This document shows, in pieces, positions 8,128-16,723 of a stretch of DNA of 64,000 bases. Source of the stretch: an uncultured Paenibacillus sp. (GTDB lineage Bacteria > Bacillota > Bacilli > Paenibacillales > Paenibacillaceae); NCBI GenBank assembly GCA_937895345.1, contig CALAWP010000079.1, forward strand, positions 69,495 through 133,494, given 5' to 3'. A program made the translations under genes and the position numbers. Each line of letters begins with the position of its first letter. Position 1 is the first letter of the stretch. Under the pieces are notes generated by a model that saw nothing but the letters and a program-made list of their open reading frames with translations, did not search any database and had not been told where the DNA came from.

Positions 8128-11100
8128 TTATTTCCCTTGCAGGCTGAACCGGAACCGGTAGGCCCGATTGGCCGGAATCTCAAATTCCGGATGCACCCGG
8201 GCGCCCCAGCTGTCGTCGCCGCCGACGCCCATTTGACGGTCCATAATACGGACGACCGTCTTGTCGCTGACCGGCAGCTTGTACGGATGGTCATGCGCCT
8301 CCAGCTCCTCGGGCGTATAAGGCAGCGCGTTCAGTTCCAGCTTCGGCAGCCCTTGAATAAACAAGCCTCTGCCCGACTCGTCTCCGACGAACGCATGCCG
8401 AACTTCCGTCTTGTTGCCGCATTCCTGCGGACGCAAGTACGGTACGAACTGATCCCGCACCTTGCCTTCGAACGCGCCGAGCCTTGCGCCCTTCTGCCGG
8501 TCTGCGTACGAATCGTGCGGTCCTTTGCCGTACCAGGAAACCGTATCGAACGAACCCGCCATTTCCAGCATAACGCCGATCTCCGGAATTTCCGGCAGCC
8601 CTTCGGAAGGTGACAGCAGCATATCGAGCTCGACGCGGCCGTCCGCATGCACCTCGTAACCGATCGTGCAGGACGACTGACCGGCCGACGGCAGCCGATA
8701 TTCAGCCGTTACCTTCACGAGACCGGCATGCTCCTCGCAGCTCAGGCTGACGAGACGGCGCAGCTTGCCTGCCTCCCGCCATGGCGCGCAGCGCTCATGA
8801 TGCTTGTTGCCCCTGTCGTTGTCCGTATAAGCGCGCCAGAAGTTCGGCACCAGCGGCGAAGCAAGCAGCTCCAGACCGTTGCGGCTCCAGGATGCCAGAT
8901 CGCCGGTTTGCTCGCTCCAGGCCAGCTTGAACGATTCTCCGCTTACTGCAAGCAAGCCGGATTCCCGTTCAAGCTTCAGACCGCCCGACAATCCAATCAG
9001 CGAAAAGCGCGGCGCGCCGGAGGCGGCAACGGGAACGATAAATTGCCCGAACGCGACCTCATGCCCGCGGCTTGCCCAAGCGGCGTCTTCCTTCAAGACG
9101 GCGCGCAGCGTCACCACGTATTCCTCGCCAGGCGCGGCGCTTTCCGGCATCGCAAACGGAATGTTGACGATGGCGGAGGCTCCCGGAGCAGCTTCCGCGC
9201 TCCACTCTCCTTGCTCCACGGTCACGCCGTTGCGCGCTACCTCCCACAGAAGCGTGTACGGCTCGAGCGACAAGAACAGCTGCTTGTTCTTCACGACAAA
9301 CGTTTGCTTGCTCCAGTCGTCCAGCGCAAACTCGATGTTCTGATAGCAGCGCTTCACTTCGTACAGCTTCGGCGATACGGTCCGGTCGGCGAAGATGAGC
9401 CCGTTGCCGCAGAAATTGCCGTCATGCGGCGATTCTCCGAAATCTCCGCCGTACGCCATATATTCCGTGCCGTCTTCGGTTTTCGTCCAGATCGCCTGGT
9501 CGATCCAGTCCCAAATAAATCCGCCTTGCAGCACCGGATAACGGTCGAACAGCTCCCAGTAGAGATGCAGGCCGCCGCAGGAATTGCCCATCGCATGGCT
9601 GTATTCGCACAGGATGAACGGCTTTTGCGGATTCGACTTCGCATACGCCTCCACGCCGGCGGGACGGGTATACATTTGAGATTCGACATCGGATGCCGCC
9701 TCGCTCTCCCGCCAATGGAACACGCCCTCGTAATGAACGATGCGCGAAGGATCCTGCTCCTTGAAATAATCGTACATTTTAATAAAATTGTCGCCGCCGA
9801 ACGATTCGTTTCCGAGCGACCACATCAGAATGCTCGGATGGTTTTTGTCACGCTCGAACATGGAGCGGCAGCGGTCCAGCACGTTGTCCGTCCATTCGGG
9901 CCGGCTGCCCGGGAGCGTATCGCCCAGCTCCTTCTGGGCGTATTGCCACAAGCCGTGCGTCTCCAGATTCGTTTCGTCGATGACGTACAAGCCGTACTCG
10001 TCGCACAAGTCGTACCAAAGCGGATGGTTCGGATAATGCGACGTGCGGACCGCGTTGATATTGTGGGTTTTCATCAGCAGCACGTCCGTCAGCATATCTT
10101 CCGCGCTTACGGATCTTCCCGAATGGCAGGAGAACTCGTGGCGGTTGACCCCTTTGAACAAAATCCGCTGGCCGTTAATTTTCATCAAGCCGTCCTTGAT
10201 TTCAAACTTGCGGAAGCCGACCTTGCTGCCGGCCGTCTCCAGCAGTTTGCCTGCTTCGTCGGACAGTTTCAGGACGAACTTGTACAAATTAGGCTCCTCG
10301 GCGCTCCATTTCAGCGGATTGTCGACCTTCGAAGCAAGCTGCACGCGGCCTTCGCCCTTTCCGCTCAAGTCTATTTCACCGCGCATTTCCGTTCCGGCGA
10401 CGGGCTGTCCGTCTTTATCGTACAAGGTTGCTTCAACGAGAAGCTTGCCATCTGCCGCAAGCTCGTAATTCAACAGCTTGACGTCGACCGCAAGCGCCGC
10501 GTCCCGGTATTCGTCGTCGAGGTCGGCATGAACGCGGAAATCGTAAATATGAAGCTTCGGCTTCGCATACAGGAACACGTCGCGGAAAATGCCGCTCATC
10601 CGCCAGAAATCCTGGTCTTCGAGCCAGCTCGCGTCGCACCAGCGGTATACTTCCACCGCAAGCTTATTCTCCCCTTCGCGCAAATACGGTGTCAGATCGA
10701 ATTCGGCCGGCGTGAACGTATCCTCGCTGTAGCCGACCAATTCTCCGTTCAGCCATACGTAAAAGGCCGACTCCACGCCCTGGAAGCTGATGAACACGGG
10801 CTCGCCCGCCCAATCCTTCGGCACTTCGAACGTGCGGACGTAAGAGCCGACCGGATTGTAAGCCGTCGGCGCAAACGGCGGACGAAGGTCGCCTTGCTCG
10901 ACCCATGGATACGTAATATTCGTATATTGCGGATAGTCGTAGCCTTGCAGCTGCCAATGCCCGGGCACCGCAATTTCCTTCCAATCGGAGCAATCGTAGT
11001 CCAGGCGATAGAAATCTTGAATCCGGCTGTCCGGATTCGGCGCAAAGGAAAACTTCCATTGGCCGTTCAGCGACCGCACGCGGCGGGAGACGTTCCGCTC

Positions 11101-11241
11101 GCCGCGCAGCGCCTCCTCGACGGTATCGTACGGCGTAAAAGCGGTATGCGCTTCCATCCGGTTCAGTTGAAATATTTCGGGATTGTTGTTCCATTCGGGA
11201 TACCCGTTCGCAGGCGGGGTATACGCCAGTTTCGTTCTCAT
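8128..11241 (-). CDS. lacZ: beta-galactosidase, glycoside hydrolase family 2
   Basis: This large cytoplasmic enzyme of 1037 residues is close to E. coli LacZ in length and domain order: GH2 sugar-binding, immunoglobulin-like, TIM barrel and C-terminal beta-galactosidase small-chain domains. The acid/base Glu lies in MWSLGNESFGGDN and the nucleophile Glu in FILCEYSHAMGNS. Start at 11241 (MRTKLAYTPP) is preferred, with GAGG upstream; 17 further in-frame codons are not protein-like. It hydrolyses beta-galactosides such as lactose. It is divergent from an AraC regulator that probably controls it. No sugar transporter gene is adjacent. Confidence 0.95.
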   Translation of the reverse strand: MRTKLAYTPPANGYPEWNNNPEIFQLNRMEAHTAFTPYDTVEEALRGERNVSRRVRSLNGQWKFSFAPNPDSRIQDFYRLDYDCSDWKEIAVPGHWQLQGYDYPQYTNITYPWVEQGDLRPPFAPTAYNPVGSYVRTFEVPKDWAGEPVFISFQGVESAFYVWLNGELVGYSEDTFTPAEFDLTPYLREGENKLAVEVYRWCDASWLEDQDFWRMSGIFRDVFLYAKPKLHIYDFRVHADLDDEYRDAALAVDVKLLNYELAADGKLLVEATLYDKDGQPVAGTEMRGEIDLSGKGEGRVQLASKVDNPLKWSAEEPNLYKFVLKLSDEAGKLLETAGSKVGFRKFEIKDGLMKINGQRILFKGVNRHEFSCHSGRSVSAEDMLTDVLLMKTHNINAVRTSHYPNHPLWYDLCDEYGLYVIDETNLETHGLWQYAQKELGDTLPGSRPEWTDNVLDRCRSMFERDKNHPSILMWSLGNESFGGDNFIKMYDYFKEQDPSRIVHYEGVFHWRESEAASDVESQMYTRPAGVEAYAKSNPQKPFILCEYSHAMGNSCGGLHLYWELFDRYPVLQGGFIWDWIDQAIWTKTEDGTEYMAYGGDFGESPHDGNFCGNGLIFADRTVSPKLYEVKRCYQNIEFALDDWSKQTFVVKNKQLFLSLEPYTLLWEVARNGVTVEQGEWSAEAAPGASAIVNIPFAMPESAAPGEEYVVTLRAVLKEDAAWASRGHEVAFGQFIVPVAASGAPRFSLIGLSGGLKLERESGLLAVSGESFKLAWSEQTGDLASWSRNGLELLASPLVPNFWRAYTDNDRGNKHHERCAPWREAGKLRRLVSLSCEEHAGLVKVTAEYRLPSAGQSSCTIGYEVHADGRVELDMLLSPSEGLPEIPEIGVMLEMAGSFDTVSWYGKGPHDSYADRQKGARLGAFEGKVRDQFVPYLRPQECGNKTEVRHAFVGDESGRGLFIQGLPKLELNALPYTPEELEAHDHPYKLPVSDKTVVRIMDRQMGVGGDDSWGARVHPEFEIPANRAYRFRFSLQGK

Positions 11242-11378
11242 TCGCTCGCAGCCTCTTTTCCTGGTCAATAGTAGTGGATTAACGATATTCATATTATAAT
11301 AGATCGAAACCCCATTATTGTTTAAGCAAATTATGCTTTCGTTTCAATATTTGAATATGAAAGGTCAGGCGAGACACA

Positions 11379-12203
11379 TTGAACGAAATCCACTACATGA
11401 CGCCGACGACATCGGATTTGAAGCTTCCCGTTTACGTGACGGGTGCGGGACATTGGGACGATCAGCAGAAGGTGGACCGGCCGGACGGGTTTCCCGAATA
11501 CCAGTGGTCGCAGACGGTATCCGGCGAGGGGGAGCTTCGGATCGGCGACAGCGTCTACAGAATCAAACCGGGAGAAGGCTTCTTCCTTCCCCCTAATCTT
11601 AGACATTCCTATTACGCCACCCGAGCGCCCTGGGAAGTGTACTGGGTGACGTTCGACGGGCATTATACGGAGTCGCTGCTCAAGCTGTCGGGCGTCCAGG
11701 CCGTCGGCCCCTATGCGCTCGAGCAGGCGGAGCCGCTCCGCAACGTCATGGAGAAGCTGATCGCCATTGCGCGCGACAAGCGGCCCGGTCACGGCTCGGA
11801 AGGATCCAAGCAGCTGTACGGCATGCTGCTCGACCTCCGGCAGCAGTTGTCCAACGCCGGCGCATCGGCGCATCAGATGAGCGAGCGGCTGCAGCCCGTG
11901 CTGCAATATATGGAGCGGCATTACAGCCGTACGGTTACGCTGGGCGAGCTGGCGCGGCTCATCCATGTGACGCCGCAGCACTTGTGCCTCTTGTTCAAAA
12001 AGACGTTTCACCTCCGGCCGATGGAGTATATGAACCGGACGCGCGTGAACAAGGCCAAGGAGCTCATGATCCGCGACAAACGCGCCAAGCTGCAAGAAAT
12101 CGCGCTGGCCGTCGGCTTCGACAATCCCGCCTACTTCAACACGCTGTTCAAGGGCATCGCCGGCATGACGCCGGGCGAGTTCCGCAGACGGCACGGGGCT
12201 TGA
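11379..12203 (+). CDS. AraC-family transcriptional regulator
   Basis: This 274-residue protein has an N-terminal cupin sugar-sensing domain (KPGEGFFLPPNLRHSYYA) and two C-terminal helix-turn-helices (TLGELARLIHVTPQHLCLLFKK and LQEIALAVGFDNPAYFNTLFK), ending with the AraC-signature MTPGEFRRR. It starts with TTG at 11379; ATG at 11397 is an alternative. The 137 bp divergent promoter shared with lacZ suggests that it activates the beta-galactosidase gene in response to a sugar. Confidence 0.9.
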   Translation: MNEIHYMTPTTSDLKLPVYVTGAGHWDDQQKVDRPDGFPEYQWSQTVSGEGELRIGDSVYRIKPGEGFFLPPNLRHSYYATRAPWEVYWVTFDGHYTESLLKLSGVQAVGPYALEQAEPLRNVMEKLIAIARDKRPGHGSEGSKQLYGMLLDLRQQLSNAGASAHQMSERLQPVLQYMERHYSRTVTLGELARLIHVTPQHLCLLFKKTFHLRPMEYMNRTRVNKAKELMIRDKRAKLQEIALAVGFDNPAYFNTLFKGIAGMTPGEFRRRHGA

Positions 12204-12216
12204 GGCGGGGTTAAGA

Positions 12217-12279
12217 CGAGGCTGGTGACTGTGACGGGCATAAGGCGGGATTTAAGGCGAGGCTGGTGACTGTGACGGG
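12217..12279. repeat. 22-nt direct repeat, two exact copies 41 nt apart
   Basis: The 22-mer beginning CGAGGCTGGTGACTGTGAC occurs at 12217-12238 and 12258-12279, just after the AraC gene. It appears to be a small local duplication with no recognised role. Confidence 0.8.
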
Positions 12280-12407
12280 GCTTGTGACTGAGAGGGCAAG
12301 GCATTTCTTATTGAAATCCGCAGGGGCTGTTTTAGCTGTTTTCTAGCAAAGCCGCTCCCGCCCCATTTTAATCAGGATGTCGATTAACAGGGATTTCTTC
12401 GAAGCAG

Positions 12408-12667
12408 CCAGGATTATGAACAATTTTTCATTCATAATCTTGTGCTGGCGTTCCGCAGCGTTCATATGAACGATTTTTCGTTCAAAACCATGGGGGTGGC
12501 CGCTCTGCACCGCTCATATGAACGATTTTTCGTTCAAAAGCATCGGGGTAGCCGCTCTGTACCGTTCATATGAACGATTTTTCGTTCAAAGGCACGGGAT
12601 TGGCCGCTCCGTACCGTTCATATGAACGATTTTTCGTTCAAAACCATGGGGGTGGCCGCTCTGTATC
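12408..12667. repeat. 52-bp tandem array with internal hairpin (array 1)
   Basis: Four units begin at 12460, 12512, 12564 and 12616, exactly 52 nt apart, and a degraded fifth precedes them from about 12408. Each unit holds TTCATATGAA followed by GAACGA-TTTT-TCGTTC, a 6-bp stem with a 4-nt loop, then a conserved G-rich stretch and GGCCGCTCTG. Both the hairpin half and the intervening half are conserved, so it is a tandem repeat and not a repeat-spacer array. It fills most of a 680 bp gene-free interval (12204-12884). Confidence 0.9.
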
Positions 12668-12821
12668 CTTCATCGCCCCCTCGCCAGGTCCGGAGTGAGT
12701 TTATTTTACCAGAAAAGGCTAATGTAGTCCGAATTGAGCAATAGCGACGCCGAGATTAGTTTCATGAATGAATAAACGCGTGACCTGCTGCCAATATCGA
12801 CCGTGATGGCGGGCTTATAGC

Positions 12822-12857
12822 AAAAAGCGCTCCCCCCGGCAACGGAGGAGCACTTTG
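12822..12857 (-). terminator. rho-independent terminator of the FMN reductase gene
   Basis: On the minus strand AGTGCTCCTCC pairs with GGGGGGAGCGCT and is followed by TTTTTG, directly after the oxidoreductase stop. Confidence 0.75.
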
Positions 12858-12884
12858 GCATTTTCGTATCGAATCCGGAAGCTT

Positions 12885-13427
12885 TTACCGCAGCGTCTTC
12901 AACGCTCCGCTCCAAGCGACCACTTCTTCCAGCATCGTGTTGACGTTGTCCAAATGCAGCTCTTGCGGCTTGAACTCGGAATAGTTGACGAAGTCGGTGA
13001 ACAGCGACAGCGTCGGATGCGTGCGGACATCGGCGATTTTCAGCTCGCCGCAAATGCCGCGCAGATGCTCGGCCGCGCGCGCGCCGCCGGTGGAGCCGTA
13101 GCTGACGATGCCAGCCGCTTTGTTGTTCCATGCTTCGCGGGCAAAGTCCAGCGCGTTTTTCAAAGCGCCCGTAATGCTGTGGTTGTATTCCTGCACGATA
13201 AACACGAAGCCGTCCAAACTGTCGAGCTTCTCGTTCCATTTGGCAATGCCCGGCTCGGTGCCGTCGGTCGTGCCCAGGAATGGCAGGTTGTAGTCCGCGA
13301 TATCGACGATTTCGTAATTGGCGTCGCCGCGCCCGTCGGCGATTCCTTTCACCCATTCTCCCACTTGCGGGCTAACGCGTCCTTGACGCGTGCTTCCCAA
13401 AATAATGCCGATGTTCAATTTGGACAT
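12885..13427 (-). CDS. NADPH-dependent FMN reductase family protein
   Basis: This flavodoxin-fold flavin reductase has 180 residues. The phosphate-binding loop is GIILGSTRQGRVSP and the second FMN-contact region is FVIVQEYNHSITGALKNALD, both typical of the YdhA/azoreductase-like family. ATG at 13427 has AAGGAGGAA at 8 nt spacing. It is divergent from an HxlR regulator across 288 bp containing two dyads. Such pairs respond to quinones or electrophiles in Firmicutes, so quinone or azo reduction is a plausible role by context. Confidence 0.9.
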   Translation of the reverse strand: MSKLNIGIILGSTRQGRVSPQVGEWVKGIADGRGDANYEIVDIADYNLPFLGTTDGTEPGIAKWNEKLDSLDGFVFIVQEYNHSITGALKNALDFAREAWNNKAAGIVSYGSTGGARAAEHLRGICGELKIADVRTHPTLSLFTDFVNYSEFKPQELHLDNVNTMLEEVVAWSGALKTLR

Positions 13428-13595
13428 GATCGATTCCTCCTTGGTCATTTACAAATCGTGTATCCACAACATCCATTTTATCACCGCCGCCTTCCTCCTG
13501 CCCGTATCCGCGGACCTAGACATGAGCGGCCGTATGCGTCTTCTGCCTGACATGAGATGGACTGCCAAGCAACCCCGTCGATGCAACGTCGAAGG

Positions 13596-13612
13596 TTACT
13601 TTATGTAAGTAA
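13596..13612. promoter_or_regulatory. HxlR-type operator dyad 1
   Basis: TTACTT-TATGT-AAGTAA is a perfect 6-5-6 inverted repeat between the divergent oxidoreductase and HxlR genes. It resembles operators of YodB/HxlR-type regulators, which use TTACT/AGTAA half-sites. Confidence 0.55.
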
Positions 13613-13646
13613 TTATATTTTTATCATATTACGCTGTCAAGTTATT

Positions 13647-13663
13647 TTACTATAAAAAAGTAA
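13647..13663. promoter_or_regulatory. HxlR-type operator dyad 2
   Basis: TTACT-ATAAAAA-AGTAA repeats the half-site of the first dyad, 51 nt away centre to centre and close to the HxlR gene. Two sites could serve the two divergent promoters. Confidence 0.5.
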
Positions 13664-13715
13664 TTAGGTTATCCGAGCAAGATGTAGTATGATTAGGCAG
13701 AAGGAGGGGATGGGA

Positions 13716-14024
13716 TTGGATAAGTCGATTTGTCCCAGATTCGAGAAGGCGATGAGCCTGCTTAGCCAAAGGTGGACAGGACTCATTATTTTTCAATTGC
13801 TGCCCGGTCCGCAACGATTTTGCGCTTTGGAATCGACGATCGGCGTCAGCGGCAAGGTGCTGTCGGAAAGGCTCAAGGAACTGGAGCAGGAAGGCATCGT
13901 TGCCCGCACCATTTACCCGGAAACCCCGGTTCGCATCGAATATTCGTTAACCGACAAAGGATTGGCGTTCAAACCCGTCATGGAGGCGCTCGGCCAATGG
14001 TCGCAGGATTGGCTTCGGGACTGA
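13716..14024 (+). CDS. HxlR-family transcriptional regulator
   Basis: This winged-helix regulator has about 102 residues. It has the HxlR layout: a conserved Cys near the N-terminus (KSICPRFEKAM), the core RWTGLIIFQLLPGPQRF, and recognition helix and wing in SGKVLSERLKELEQEGIVAR. That Cys is the redox- or quinone-sensing residue in YodB and CatR. AAGGAGGGG at 13701-13709 nearly abuts the ATG at 13710, so the TTG at 13716, about 8 nt from the SD, is the better start. It probably represses itself and the divergent flavin reductase. Confidence 0.88.
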   Translation: MDKSICPRFEKAMSLLSQRWTGLIIFQLLPGPQRFCALESTIGVSGKVLSERLKELEQEGIVARTIYPETPVRIEYSLTDKGLAFKPVMEALGQWSQDWLRD

Positions 14025-14082
14025 GCGCAACTTAGCATGCATTACCGCATCCTTGTCGGCGCATCCTATATGATGTATGAAC

Positions 14083-14113
14083 AACCGCCTGCCAATATGC
14101 GGTTTTTTCTTTA
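14083..14113 (+). terminator. rho-independent terminator of the HxlR gene
   Basis: AACCGC and GCGGTT are separated by 10 nt and followed by TTTTCTTT. The stem is short but the T-tract is good. Confidence 0.6.
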
Positions 14114-14123
14114 CCCGGACAGG

Positions 14124-14168
14124 TTATAAAGAAGCCCCCAAAACCGCTAAGAACGGTATTGGAGGCTT
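14124..14168 (-). terminator. rho-independent terminator of asd
   Basis: On the minus strand GCCTCCAATACCG pairs with CGGTTTTGGGGGC and is followed by TTCTTTATAA, six nucleotides beyond the asd stop. Confidence 0.75.
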
Positions 14169-14173
14169 TCGAA

Positions 14174-15265
14174 TCAGTTCGATTTGGCTTGAATGTATCC
14201 TTCGGCCTTGAGCAGCTCGGCGATCAATACGGCGCCGCCGGCCGCGCCGCGCAGCGTGTTGTGCGACAGACCGACAAATTTGAAGTCGTACAGCGAATCC
14301 TCGCGAAGCCGGCCGGCCGATACGCCCATGCCGCGCTCGATATCGCGGTCCAGCTTCGTTTGCGGACGGTTCTCTTCCTCAAAGTACGTAATGAATTGCT
14401 TGGGCGCGCTTGGCAAACCGAGCTCCTGCGGACGTCCTTGGTAGCTGCTCCACCGCTCGAGAATTTGCTCCTTCGTCGGCTTGTGGTCGAACGACACGAA
14501 CACCGTCGCCAGATGGCCGTCCGTTACCGGCACGCGGATGCATTGCGTCGTAATGTGCGGCGCGCTCGCCTTGACGATCTCGCCGTTCTCGACGCGGCCC
14601 CAGATGCGAAGCGGCTCCTGCTCGCTTTTTTCTTCTTCGCCGCCGATGTACGGAATGACGTTGTCGAGCATTTCGGGCCAGTCCGTGAAGTTTTTGCCGG
14701 CGCCGGAAATGGCCTGGTACGTCGAAGCGACGACTGTCTTCGGCTTGAACTCCTGCAGAGCGTTCAGCATCGGCACGTAGCTTTGGATCGAGCAGTTCGG
14801 CTTAACGGCGATAAATCCGGTCTCGGTGCCGAGCCGTTTGCGCTGCGCCGCGATCACTTCGAGATGCTCCGGATTGATTTCCGGAATGACCATTGGCACG
14901 TCCGGCGTCCAGCGGTGCGCCGAGTTGTTGGATACGACCGGCGTGCCGGTCTTCGCGTACGCTTCCTCCAGCGCTTGAATTTCATTTTTCTTCATGTCCA
15001 CCGCACAAAAAATAAAGTCTACGCCGGCAGCCACCTCTTCAACCTTCGAGGCGTCCTGCACGACGATCGATTTCACCGCATCCGGGATCGGCGTCTCCAG
15101 CTTCCAGCGGCCTTGCACCGCTTCCTCATACGATTTGCCGGCCGAGCCGCTGCTCGCCGCGATCGACGTCACTTCAAACCATGGATGTCCGTTCAGCAGC
15201 TCGACGAAACGCTGGCCGACCATGCCCGTTCCTCCGACGATTCCCACTTTCAGCTTTTGCGTCAT
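14174..15265 (-). CDS. asd: aspartate-semialdehyde dehydrogenase
   Basis: This enzyme reduces aspartyl phosphate to aspartate semialdehyde with NADPH, the branch point for lysine/diaminopimelate, threonine and methionine. The N-terminal loop is VGIVGGTGMVGQRF. The catalytic Cys lies in AVKPNCSIQSYVP, and the active-site His-containing region occurs in the C-terminal half. The length (363 residues) and motifs fit the archaeal/fungal-like Asd branch. A TTG two codons upstream (15271) is an alternative start. It is a single gene with its own terminator, behind a T-box leader. Confidence 0.93.
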   Translation of the reverse strand: MTQKLKVGIVGGTGMVGQRFVELLNGHPWFEVTSIAASSGSAGKSYEEAVQGRWKLETPIPDAVKSIVVQDASKVEEVAAGVDFIFCAVDMKKNEIQALEEAYAKTGTPVVSNNSAHRWTPDVPMVIPEINPEHLEVIAAQRKRLGTETGFIAVKPNCSIQSYVPMLNALQEFKPKTVVASTYQAISGAGKNFTDWPEMLDNVIPYIGGEEEKSEQEPLRIWGRVENGEIVKASAPHITTQCIRVPVTDGHLATVFVSFDHKPTKEQILERWSSYQGRPQELGLPSAPKQFITYFEEENRPQTKLDRDIERGMGVSAGRLREDSLYDFKFVGLSHNTLRGAAGGAVLIAELLKAEGYIQAKSN

Positions 15266-15411
15266 GTTCAATCCATTCCTTTCCTGTCACCCGTATATTT
15301 ATATTCCCTTCACTGCGTTGCCGATACAGACATGCACGGCAGACAAGCTTCTGCAGGGAGCGATGCAATCATGGCTATACGCCCAGTATACAACAGCTCC
15401 GAACGAATGCG

Positions 15412-15718
15412 GATATAAAAAAAATCCCACCCCCAAGACTGGATCAGTCTCAGGGACGAGATTGGTTGCTCGCGGTACCACCCTACGTTCACGAATATGT
15501 CGCCATACCCGCCTCTTCAAGTACGGCATCCCCGCAGCGGAAATGCTTATACTCTAGCTCTGTAACAGGAGCTCCTGTCGCACCATCCCTTGTCAAGCCC
15601 GAAGTTCCGATGCGATGCTCTGAGTCTTTGTTCGATAAGGGCTTCCTTGCTCCTTTCCAGCTGCCGGAGCTCTCTGTCAAAGTCGCCGTTTATCTACTCG
15701 TCTCTTCACTGCATTTGC
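15412..15718 (-). ncRNA. T-box riboswitch leader of asd (specifier probably AAA, lysine)
   Basis: The minus strand carries the T-box core AGGGTGGTACCGCG (15471-15484), followed by a terminator hairpin (GACTG-ATC-CAGTC within a longer stem) and a run of eight T ending near 15412. Upstream is a Stem I with the AGTA (S-turn) element and the distal-loop element AGAGAGC...GCTGGAA. By position after GAAC on the 3' side of the specifier loop, the specifier is AAA at 15627-15629, followed by a purine G. That implies sensing of uncharged tRNA-Lys. The T-box call is firm; the specifier is read by eye, and Thr (ACA) or Asn (AAC) are the alternatives. Confidence 0.9.
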
Positions 15719-15824
15719 AATATTAATTGTTGTATATAATAACAAAAAAACGACGGCAGGTAAATACGGCCGGTCAAAAAAATATGTCCTCCGCCTCGTT
15801 CCGGATCCAAGTTCCGGCAGCCGC

Positions 15825-16556
15825 TTATTTCGCCTTGATCGGCTCCAGCGGCTGCGCGTTGCCGTAAACCGGATATTCCCTTTGAACCGGCGCCGCCCAT
15901 TCGACCGCGTTGGCGATCACTTTGCGCACGTTGGCGTCATAATAAGTCGGGTACGTCTCATGGCCGGGACGGAAATAGAACACCTTGCCCGAGCCGCGCG
16001 TATAGCAGCAGCCGCTGCGGAACACTTCGCCGCCCTCGAACCAGCTGACGAAGACAAGCTCGTCCGGCTCCGGAATGTCGAAATGCTCGCCGTACATTTC
16101 CTCCTTCGGCAGCTCGAAATATTCGCCGAGTCCCGCCGCGATCGGGTGAGCCGGATTGACGACCCAGATCCGCTCCTTGTCGTCGGCTTCTCTCCATTTC
16201 AAGTCGCAGGTCGTGCCCATGAGCTTTTTGAATATTCTCGAAAAATGGCCCGAATGAAGCGCAATCAGCCCCATCCCCTTCATGACGCGCTGATGCACCT
16301 TCTCGACGATATCGTCGCGCACCTCGTGATGCGCCATATGGCCCCACCAGAGAAGCACGTCGGTGCCGTTCAGCACTTCGTCGGTCAAGCCGTGCTCCGG
16401 ATCGTCCAGCGTAGCAAACCGTACGTTATGAATATCGCTCAGCGCTTCCCCGATGGCGGCATGTATGCCGTTCGGATAAATGGCGGCCACCTTCTCGTTT
16501 CCTTTTTCGTGGCGGAATTCGTTCCAGATCGTAACGTTCAATCGTTTGCCGTTCAT
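15825..16556 (-). CDS. ThuA-like protein (trehalose utilisation family)
   Basis: This 243-residue class I glutamine-amidotransferase-fold protein has the ThuA pattern: VTIWNEFRHEK at the start, DVLLWWGHMAHHEV, GLIALHSGHFSRIFKKLMG and FRPGHETYPTYYD near the end. ThuA proteins act in oxidation or turnover of trehalose and related disaccharides. ATG at 16556 follows AGGAGGG at somewhat long spacing; the further upstream frame is not protein-like. It is divergent from an AraC regulator, which is a likely controller. Confidence 0.88.
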   Translation of the reverse strand: MNGKRLNVTIWNEFRHEKGNEKVAAIYPNGIHAAIGEALSDIHNVRFATLDDPEHGLTDEVLNGTDVLLWWGHMAHHEVRDDIVEKVHQRVMKGMGLIALHSGHFSRIFKKLMGTTCDLKWREADDKERIWVVNPAHPIAAGLGEYFELPKEEMYGEHFDIPEPDELVFVSWFEGGEVFRSGCCYTRGSGKVFYFRPGHETYPTYYDANVRKVIANAVEWAAPVQREYPVYGNAQPLEPIKAK

Positions 16557-16723
16557 GTAATCGTTTCCCTCCTGTAAGTTATTGTGAATATTATACGCAA
16601 CTCCGCCGGGAACAATCGATGGCAAATTCGATGCAATTATTACGGTATTCTGTACAAGCCGGCGAACGCCTCGCGAATATGGTACAATGTCTTTACTGAA
16701 AACTGTCCGAGGAGGGCGAGTTC

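Noticed and set aside
8647..11271. 874-codon plus-strand open frame opposite lacZ
   Set aside because: It mirrors a well-supported GH2 gene in a GC-rich genome. It has no family motif and an Arg/Pro-rich composition typical of antisense frames.
12460..12667. CRISPR array
   Set aside because: The segments between hairpin cores are themselves conserved, the period is 52 nt with near-identical units, and no cas genes are present. The same reasoning applies to the other arrays.
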